7,926 nucleotides of DNA. It comes from Treponema sp. Lineage in GTDB: Bacteria > Spirochaetota > Spirochaetia > Treponematales > Breznakiellaceae. Under the pieces are notes generated by a model. That model searched no databases. It was not told where the DNA came from and was given only the letters and a program-made list of their open reading frames with translations. This document shows, piece after piece, positions 1 to 5,146 of the stretch. The stretch's first letter is position 1, and the number at the start of each line of letters is the position of its first letter. Position numbers and translations under genes: made by a program. The stretch covers positions 1 through 7,926 of the forward strand of contig JAIRLQ010000180.1 in NCBI GenBank assembly GCA_031259345.1, given 5' to 3'.

Positions 1-385
1 GGCCTTTCATTTGACCGACAGTGGCCAGGGTACAACGTATAAAAAATTTGATAGGTCCGGAGCGCGCGTGGAGGTTAAACGCTATGGAAAGCCCGACAAC
101 GCTGTTTACATAGCGCTGAAAAAAGGTAAGCTCCTGTTTGGAAAGGGAAGTTAAAAAGACGGATCTCTTAAAACCCAGTTGAAAAGGAACGCAAATAATG
201 ACATATTCCTCTATCTTGAGGAAACAATGGGCCCGGTCAACGCCCAATTTGCCCAGGGCATACTGACTGCACGCAATGCTCTGTTCGCTGAATCTTGCCA
301 AATATTGTGCGGGTCCTGTTGGAGCATTTACCATACAATTACGATAATTCAAAAACAAGTACTTTTCAAGAGCCCTACTTGACAA
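1..385 (-). CDS. Partial protein, possibly PilZ-like; C-terminus beyond the left edge
   Basis: On the minus strand one frame stays open for 128 codons, from a TTG at 385 to the window edge, bounded upstream by an in-frame TAA. The translation reads like a real folded protein: it begins MSSRALEKYLFLNYRN and later has segments such as CVPFQLGFKRSVFLTSLSKQ and GPIKFFIRCTLATVGQMKG. This alternation of hydrophobic strands and short basic turns reminds me of PilZ-type cyclic-di-GMP proteins of Treponema. I cannot confirm that, because the diagnostic residues are not visible and the gene is cut. The start is uncertain: TTG at 385 gives the most natural N-terminus, while ATG at 334 (codon 18) is the first ATG. 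Neither has a strong Shine-Dalgarno; only a weak AGAAG lies before the TTG. The gene is divergent from cysK, and with the TTG start its first codons overlap the cysK -35 box. A weaker competing plus-strand frame covers 2-154. I am fairly sure a gene is here and unsure of its family. Confidence 0.55.
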   Translation of the reverse strand, partial: MSSRALEKYLFLNYRNCMVNAPTGPAQYLARFSEQSIACSQYALGKLGVDRAHCFLKIEEYVIICVPFQLGFKRSVFLTSLSKQELTFFQRYVNSVVGLSIAFNLHARSGPIKFFIRCTLATVGQMKG

Positions 386-407
386 AAAATATTGCTTCTT
401 TTATTAT
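379..407 (+). promoter_or_regulatory. Sigma-70-type promoter for the cysK-NifK-like-NifD-like operon
   Basis: A perfect -35 box TTGACA at 379-384 is followed by a 17-bp spacer and a -10 box TATTAT at 402-407, five of six matches to TATAAT. Transcription would begin near 413-415, leaving a leader of about 45 bases that is very AT-rich and ends in the cysK ribosome binding site AAGGAG at 448-453, five bases before the ATG. I see no riboswitch, T-box or clear operator palindrome in the leader. The promoter lies immediately 5' of cysK, so it should drive all three plus-strand genes. Its -35 box overlaps the proposed TTG start of the divergent gene, so binding at one promoter could affect the other. 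Confidence 0.7.
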
Positions 408-458
408 TCCCTAGTATTTATATAGATTTTATATTTTTAAAATTGATAAGGAGCGCCT

Positions 459-1427
459 ATGGCGGATATTATTGTAGATAATCTTACCGAGCTGGTAGGC
501 GGTACGCCTCTGCTCCGTCCCCTGCGCTTTAAAAAGCTGGCGGGGATTGACGGCGGGGATCTCCTTTTTAAACTGGAATACTTTAATCCCCTTTCCAGCG
601 TAAAGGATCGTATTGCCAAAGCCATGATTGAGGATGCCGAAAGCCGGGGCCTGCTTAAAGCGGGTACTGTCCTCATCGAGCCTACCAGCGGTAATACCGG
701 CATAGGTCTTGCCTTTGTTGCCGCCGCCAGGGGTTATAGGCTTATTCTCACCATGCCGGATACCATGAGCGTTGAAAGGCGGCAGCTTCTCCTGGCCTTG
801 GGAGCGGAACTGGTGCTGACTCCCGGCTCCCTGGGCATGAAGGGTGCGATAAACAAGGCTCTGGAACTGAATGCCTTGATTAAGGACAGTCTGGTTCTCC
901 AGCAGTTTAATAATCCGGCCAATGCCGGAATCCATAAAAAGACCACGGGCCCGGAAATTTGGAAAGCCACCGGCGGTAAGGTTGATATACTGGTGGCCGG
1001 TGTGGGAACAGGCGGTACAATCACCGGAGCGGCGGCAGCGCTGAAGGAAAAAAATCCCAATGTGCTGGCTGTGGCTGTGGAGCCGGACGCTTCGCCGGTT
1101 ATTTCCGGCGGCAAGCCGGGGCCGCATCAGATTCAGGGCATAGGCGCGGGCTTTATTCCTGATGTGCTGGACCTCTCGATAGTGGACGAAATTTTTCGGG
1201 TACGCAACGAAGAGGCCGTGGATACCGCCAGGGTGCTGGCCAGGGAGGAAGGGCTGCTGGTGGGTATCTCGTCGGGAGCGGCAGCTTTCGCCGCGGCAAG
1301 GATTGCCGCCAGGACCGAAAACCGGGACAAAACCGTGGTGGCCATACTTCCCGATACAGGTGAACGTTACCTTTCTACAGTTCTATGGAAAGAAATTCCC
1401 AAGACAAAAAGCGCTATCTGGTACTAG
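459..1427 (+). CDS. cysK: Cysteine synthase A (O-acetylserine sulfhydrylase)
   Basis: This cytoplasmic PLP enzyme makes L-cysteine from O-acetylserine and sulfide, with acetate as by-product. Its 322 residues match the usual CysK length. Visible motifs in order are the PLP-lysine segment SSVKDR with Lys49, the substrate loop PTSGNTG at 75-81, the QFNNPAN and TTGPEIW segments near 149-168, the phosphate-binding loop GTGGT at 183-187, [10 protein letters not shown] from 223, and GISSGAA with Ser272, which contacts the pyridine nitrogen. Every expected catalytic element is present, so I expect an active enzyme. The ATG at 459 has AAGGAG five bases upstream. It is the first gene after the promoter at 379-407, and only 12 bases separate its stop from the NifK-like gene, so the two are almost certainly co-transcribed. 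That pairing suggests it captures sulfide, or another small thiol nucleophile, produced or needed by the nitrogenase-fold proteins. A related beta-replacement enzyme (cystathionine synthase or CysM type) is possible, but the motifs favour CysK. Confidence 0.93.
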   Translation: MADIIVDNLTELVGGTPLLRPLRFKKLAGIDGGDLLFKLEYFNPLSSVKDRIAKAMIEDAESRGLLKAGTVLIEPTSGNTGIGLAFVAAARGYRLILTMPDTMSVERRQLLLALGAELVLTPGSLGMKGAINKALELNALIKDSLVLQQFNNPANAGIHKKTTGPEIWKATGGKVDILVAGVGTGGTITGAAAALKEKNPNVLAVAVEPDASPVISGGKPGPHQIQGIGAGFIPDVLDLSIVDEIFRVRNEEAVDTARVLAREEGLLVGISSGAAAFAAARIAARTENRDKTVVAILPDTGERYLSTVLWKEIPKTKSAIWY

Positions 1428-1439
1428 AGAGGAGATATT

Positions 1440-2780
1440 ATGAGCACAATTATTGACAGGCCCCGGTATGTGTGCGCCCTGGGCGGAGCTTTGGCGTTCA
1501 TGCGGGCTATGGATCGTACTATACCTGTTGTGCATGCCGCCACAGGCTGCGCCTACAATTATTACATAGGGGGAAATGCCGGCGCGGGCTACCTTGGGGG
1601 AGGCTATTGCGGCGCTACTTCCACACCGTCCAGCAATGTTTCTGAAAGGGAGATTATCTTTGGCGGAGAAAGCAGGCTGGAAGAACAGATTCGTACCACT
1701 ATGGAAGTGGTAGACGGGGATCTCTATATTGCCATTTCGGGCTGTCAGGTAGAAATGATAGGCGATGATATTCTGAACACGGCCGAAAATCTTGAAGGCC
1801 TTCCCGCAAAAGTTCTGGCTGTTCAGACCCCCAGTTTTAAGGGTAATTCCCAGCACGGCTATGATTTGGTTTTTGAAAAACTTATCAAAAAATACATTCC
1901 GGTACAGAAAACGAAAAATCAAAAAAAGGTCAATGTTTTGGGCCTTATTCCCGGGAATGATGTTTTTTACAAAGGCAATCTTAAAGAAATAAAACGGGCT
2001 CTTGGTCTTATCGGGATAGAGGCCAATACATTTATCGGTGAGGGAGAAACTCTGGACAATTTCCGCAACGCCGGAGACGCGGCCCTCAATATTGTTTTGT
2101 CCGATGTATACGCATCTCTGGCGGCGGAAGCTTTTAAAGCGGTACATGACATTCCCTATGTCCGGGAACAAATGCCCGTTGGTTTTTTCCAGACCGAAAC
2201 ATTTTTACGGAATGTGGGCAGGGCTCTTTCGGTAGATGAGGGCACAATTGACAGGGCTGTCAAAACCGAAGAAAAAATTTATTTTGATTATTTTGAGCGC
2301 ATCGCCGATACCTACAATGACGTTGATCTTCAGCGTTACGGCATTATCGCCGCCGATTCCAATTACGCTCCTGCAATTGCGAATTTTGTTTCCGACGAAT
2401 TGGGCTGGATACCCTGGTTTGTCATGGTTACCGATCCGGTTAACGAAGAGAACAGGGCCGCCCTGGATAAGCGCTTTAAGAATTATGCCTGTGGTTTGGA
2501 GCCGAAAGTATTTTACAATGCCAACGCTTATGCCTTGAGGCATTATTTTAGCGAAACCTGGGAGCGCAACAGGAATCATGTTTATTATGAGCCCCTGTCG
2601 CCGTCGGTGATCTTTGGCAGCATCTACGAAAGGGATTTTGCCGAAGAAATGGGAATACCCCTATTGGCAATTTCTTTTCCTGTAACAAACAGGGTTGTAT
2701 TCAATAAAACCTATGCGGGATTTAACGGCGGCCTCGCCCTGGCGGAAGACAGTTTTTCGCTGCTGGTAGCCGCCCGCTAA
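1440..2780 (+). CDS. Nitrogenase-like component 1 subunit, NifK-like (NFL family)
   Basis: This 446-residue protein belongs to the nitrogenase component 1 superfamily. Cys12, Cys37 and Cys102 stand where NifK Cys70, Cys95 and Cys153 ligate the P-cluster: CALGGALAFMRAMDRTIPV parallels the NifK CQPLGAVLCALGF stretch, TGC37 parallels QGC, and SGCQVEMIGDDI parallels TTCMAEVIGDDL. The C-terminal IPLLAISFPVTNR followed by YAGFNGGLAL resembles the NifK segment VPLIRIGFPIFDR and its LGYEGA motif, so this is the K-type half. MPVGFFQTETFL is the family PIG-x-x-x-T-x-x-FL element. It has only 11 residues before the first P-cluster cysteine, far fewer than NifK, and carries an extra Cys57. The ATG at 1440 follows AGAGGAG by five bases. 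It probably forms a heterotetramer with the next gene product and receives electrons from a NifH-like ATPase encoded elsewhere. The substrate is unknown. Alternatives are a NifN-like scaffold or a methylthio-alkane-reductase-type subunit; the K-like assignment is firm, the function is not. Confidence 0.85.
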   Translation: MSTIIDRPRYVCALGGALAFMRAMDRTIPVVHAATGCAYNYYIGGNAGAGYLGGGYCGATSTPSSNVSEREIIFGGESRLEEQIRTTMEVVDGDLYIAISGCQVEMIGDDILNTAENLEGLPAKVLAVQTPSFKGNSQHGYDLVFEKLIKKYIPVQKTKNQKKVNVLGLIPGNDVFYKGNLKEIKRALGLIGIEANTFIGEGETLDNFRNAGDAALNIVLSDVYASLAAEAFKAVHDIPYVREQMPVGFFQTETFLRNVGRALSVDEGTIDRAVKTEEKIYFDYFERIADTYNDVDLQRYGIIAADSNYAPAIANFVSDELGWIPWFVMVTDPVNEENRAALDKRFKNYACGLEPKVFYNANAYALRHYFSETWERNRNHVYYEPLSPSVIFGSIYERDFAEEMGIPLLAISFPVTNRVVFNKTYAGFNGGLALAEDSFSLLVAAR

Positions 2781-2801
2781 CAATTGAGCAAGTCCAATGA
2801 A

Positions 2802-2816
2802 ACTTTTTGCGAAAGT
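2802..2816 (+). promoter_or_regulatory. Small hairpin between the NifK-like and NifD-like genes
   Basis: The 56-base gap between the two nitrogenase-like genes contains the inverted repeat ACTTT-TTGCG-AAAGT, a 5-bp stem with a 5-base loop. An alternative pairing uses AAAAGT slightly downstream. It ends about 10 bases before the strong AGGAG at 2826-2830 of the next gene. It is too AU-rich to be a convincing terminator and has no T-run. It could mark an mRNA processing point or tune the ratio of the two subunits, or it could be chance. Confidence 0.2.
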
Positions 2817-2836
2817 AAAAGTACCAGGAGAAATAT

Positions 2837-4348
2837 ATGGCAATGAAAGTTGAACGGGCGGCGCCGCCCAGGGAAGACAGGCTAGAGGCCGGAACCGCCT
2901 TCTGCGGAACCTGTATGGAATTGCGGGAGCGCCTGGGACGGCCCGACGGCGGTTGCTTTAACCAGGCAAACCGCAGCTTTGGCCAGAGTTTTGGCTGTCA
3001 GTTTACCCTGAGTTTGGCCATGCTTAACACCCTGCGGAATACAGTGGTGATTGTCCACGGTCCTGTGGGCTGCGGCTTCTGGTCCGTTGGCGGAGCGGGG
3101 GCTACCAGAACCATGAAACGCCTCCGCGATCCGGCCCAGGGCAGTACCGTTCAAATTTCTACCAACCTGGATGAAAGCGATGTAATCTCCGGCGGCGAAA
3201 AAAAACTGCGGGAAGCCGTGATCCGGGCGGACCGTGAATTCAGGCCCGAAGCTATTGTAGTCGCCGCCACCTGCGTCCCGGCCATCATCGGCGATGATGT
3301 GGATAAAATTCTGGACGAAATGCAGAATGACGTTTCCGCCGACCTGGTGGCGGTAAACTGCGAAGGCTTTAAAACCAAGCTTATGGCCACAGCTTACGAC
3401 GCGGTTTATAACGGCGTTCTTAAAGATTTAAGCCGCAAAAGAATTGAGCGGGAAAAACTGACGGTCCCCGACAAGCTGGATGACCTGCTCCGGAATTATA
3501 AAAATTCCCACACCGTCAATGTATTTAACGTTGGTTCCATGGGGCGCCCCGATGAATTGGAACTGGCAAGGCTTCTTAACGCTCTGGAACTTAATGTCAA
3601 CTTCCTTCCCTGTTTTGCATCTCCCGGGGATTTTAGAAAAGTTCTTGACGCGGCTCTTAATGTAAGCATCTGCGGAACTCACGATGATTATTATGTTAAG
3701 CATATTCATGATGAATACGGTATTCCCTACATCATCGATACCATGCCCATAGGCAGAAAAGGCACCGCCCGCTGGCTTCTTAATATAGCCAGGCATTTTA
3801 ATATTGAAGAAGAGGCCAAACTCCTCATCGAAAAGGAAGACGCGGCCCTCAATGAAGCTCTGGAACCGTATCGCGCTGTCCTAAAGGGAAAGCGGGCCTA
3901 TGTTTCCGGCGGGGAAATGCGAATCTTTGTTACCGCCGAACTCGTCAAGGATTTGGGTATGGAGATAGCCTGCCTCAAAAGCCACCACATAGATCACTTT
4001 GTGGAACCCGTAATGGAAGACCTTGAAATATCGGGGGATACCTATATTGACATCGCTTCCCAGCATCCTTTTGAGCAGGCCAACCTTATCCGGAGATTAA
4101 AGCCCGATGTAATTCTTATGCATACCGGCGGCGGCAATATCACCGCAAAGCACGGGCTTCCGGTGCTGCCCCTTTTTAATCCGGGCAATAATTATATGGG
4201 CTATTCGGGCGCTTTTGAAATTGCCTACCGTCTCAAACGTGTTATTTCAAACAGTCAGTACAATAAAAATATCCAAAGATTCAGGCCGCTTCCCTACCGG
4301 GAATCGTGGTATGAGAAAGAGGTGTTCAGTTATATAAAAGAAAGCTGA
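2837..4348 (+). CDS. Nitrogenase-like component 1 subunit, NifD-like (NFL family)
   Basis: This 503-residue protein is the D-type partner of the preceding gene. Cys54, Cys79 (in HGPVGCG) and Cys146 (in TCVPAIIGDDV) match NifD P-cluster ligands Cys62, Cys88 and Cys154. NCEGF with Cys175 matches the NifD CEGF motif at Cys183, with identical spacing of 29. LNVSICGTHDDYY with Cys279, followed by YGIPY, matches NifD LNLVHCYRSMNYI (Cys275, the FeMo-cofactor ligand) and its YGIPW. The C-terminal NYMGYSGAFEIAYR parallels PYHGFDGFAIFAR. However, the place of cofactor ligand His442 holds Phe447/Asn448 or Pro445 depending on the gap, and Gln191 and His195 correspond to Met183 and Tyr187, so ordinary N2 reduction is unlikely. 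The N-terminus adds three cysteines, C23-x2-C26 and C40. The ATG at 2837 has AGGAG six bases upstream. The 3' end overlaps the opposing gene by 23 bp. It may be a catalytic subunit with an altered cofactor, or a NifE-like scaffold; the substrate is unknown. Confidence 0.85.
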   Translation: MAMKVERAAPPREDRLEAGTAFCGTCMELRERLGRPDGGCFNQANRSFGQSFGCQFTLSLAMLNTLRNTVVIVHGPVGCGFWSVGGAGATRTMKRLRDPAQGSTVQISTNLDESDVISGGEKKLREAVIRADREFRPEAIVVAATCVPAIIGDDVDKILDEMQNDVSADLVAVNCEGFKTKLMATAYDAVYNGVLKDLSRKRIEREKLTVPDKLDDLLRNYKNSHTVNVFNVGSMGRPDELELARLLNALELNVNFLPCFASPGDFRKVLDAALNVSICGTHDDYYVKHIHDEYGIPYIIDTMPIGRKGTARWLLNIARHFNIEEEAKLLIEKEDAALNEALEPYRAVLKGKRAYVSGGEMRIFVTAELVKDLGMEIACLKSHHIDHFVEPVMEDLEISGDTYIDIASQHPFEQANLIRRLKPDVILMHTGGGNITAKHGLPVLPLFNPGNNYMGYSGAFEIAYRLKRVISNSQYNKNIQRFRPLPYRESWYEKEVFSYIKES

Positions 4349-5144
4349 GTTTCTTGATATTCCGGGAATAAATACATTCGCCCCCCGTTATGGTAAGCCC
4401 CTTCCGGAAATGGGGCCAGTCCAGGAGGGCGCTGATGTACGAAACATATTCCACAGGGGTTTCTTTTTTTTTAAGGCGCCCCAATTCAAGGAGAGGGACA
4501 GAATTATGGGGACAAATATGCAGCTTAATTTTTTTTTCCGCTTCCGCTGAATTGACTGCCGGGGAAATAAAATTCAAAAGATCCAATAAATGGCAGGCCG
4601 CGAATTCCAGAAAATATTTTTCTCCTAAAATTTTTACATTGGCATAGGGGTCAGCCAAGGAAATGATTTCCGCGCCCGCATTCACCGCTCCTTGAATATA
4701 CTCCCCAAGACCGGTTGTTATTTTTTCCAGAGCCGCATGAACCGCGCGTCTTTCTTTCCCAAGCCATCGGTAAAACAACCGCGGCTCAATCAGGGAGGCC
4801 AAAATTGAATAGGGGCCGTTAACTTTAAGCAGAACCGTTTTTTCCCTCAATGTGCCGGCTAAGGTATCGTCAGTGGGTTCCAGCGTTTCTTTTATCCGCC
4901 TGATTACCTCTTTTGCCTTCCCGCCGCGGGCCAGATTGGGCAATTGATAAAGTTCCCCGGGCTGATTAAACAGAACCCGGACTGTTTCAAAACCGCCTGA
5001 TGTCTTGTTTGTTTTTGCGCCCAGAGATTCCGCCTCGGTAACAAAATTCTGCGGGAAAGCTATTATTTTAGTATGAATTTCCCTGCCTGTAATATGGCCC
5101 GGGCAATAGGCGTTGGGATCAAAATCCGCAAGAATGGTACCCAT
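4326..5144 (-). CDS. Compact URO-D/MtaA-fold methyltransferase-like protein
   Basis: This 272-residue protein is a short, divergent member of the uroporphyrinogen-decarboxylase-like family that includes the zinc methyltransferases MtaA and MtbA. It aligns in blocks with the larger paralogue at 6816-7880: AYCPGHITGREI near residues 12-23, EAESLGA at 37-43, NGPYSILASLIEP at 109-121, ISLADPYANVKILG at 161-174, and H209-x-C211 with a downstream Cys257. The H-x-C...C set is the zinc and thiol-activating motif of MtaA-type enzymes, so methyltransferase chemistry is possible. It is about 70-80 residues shorter than usual, mainly between the CPG motif and the ESLG motif and after H-x-C. I chose ATG at 5144, two bases after the RACo-type stop. 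TTG at 5150, overlapping that stop as TTGA, is an alternative adding two residues. No strong Shine-Dalgarno is visible, so translation is probably coupled. Likely roles are methyl transfer between a corrinoid protein and a thiol or other acceptor, or an accessory corrinoid-binding role. Confidence 0.75.
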   Translation of the reverse strand: MGTILADFDPNAYCPGHITGREIHTKIIAFPQNFVTEAESLGAKTNKTSGGFETVRVLFNQPGELYQLPNLARGGKAKEVIRRIKETLEPTDDTLAGTLREKTVLLKVNGPYSILASLIEPRLFYRWLGKERRAVHAALEKITTGLGEYIQGAVNAGAEIISLADPYANVKILGEKYFLEFAACHLLDLLNFISPAVNSAEAEKKIKLHICPHNSVPLLELGRLKKKETPVEYVSYISALLDWPHFRKGLTITGGECIYSRNIKKLSFLLYN

Positions 5145-5146
5145 GT

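Noticed and set aside
2..154. Plus-strand open frame of 50 codons from the left edge ending in TAA at 152-154 (ends ALKKGKLLFGKGS)
   Set aside because: It reads plausibly but is short, and the longer opposite-strand frame (128 codons) covers the whole of it with a more coherent protein. It cannot be fully excluded without sequence to the left.
206..223. Hairpin TTCCTC-TATCTT-GAGGAA as a terminator
   Set aside because: A 6-bp stem without a following T-run, lying inside the proposed minus-strand coding frame; likely chance.
179..382. 67-residue plus-strand ORF starting with TTG
   Set aside because: No ribosome binding site at the right distance, no recognisable motif, and it is antisense to the better-supported minus-strand gene.
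429..2171. Long minus-strand ORFs opposite cysK and the NifK-like gene (429-1127 and 1383-2171)
   Set aside because: They are shadows of strongly conserved plus-strand genes, with arginine- and serine-rich or motif-free translations.
1440..4348. Assignment as nifDK, bchNB or the F430-synthesis cfbCD reductase
   Set aside because: Nitrogenase active-site residues are missing, no nif assembly or photosynthesis genes are present, and CfbD is a single component-1 subunit whereas this locus has a K/D pair.
4357..4376. Palindrome TATTCCGGGAATA as an operator or terminator
   Set aside because: It lies inside the C-terminal codons of the compact URO-D-like gene, has too small a loop for a hairpin terminator, and has no T-run.
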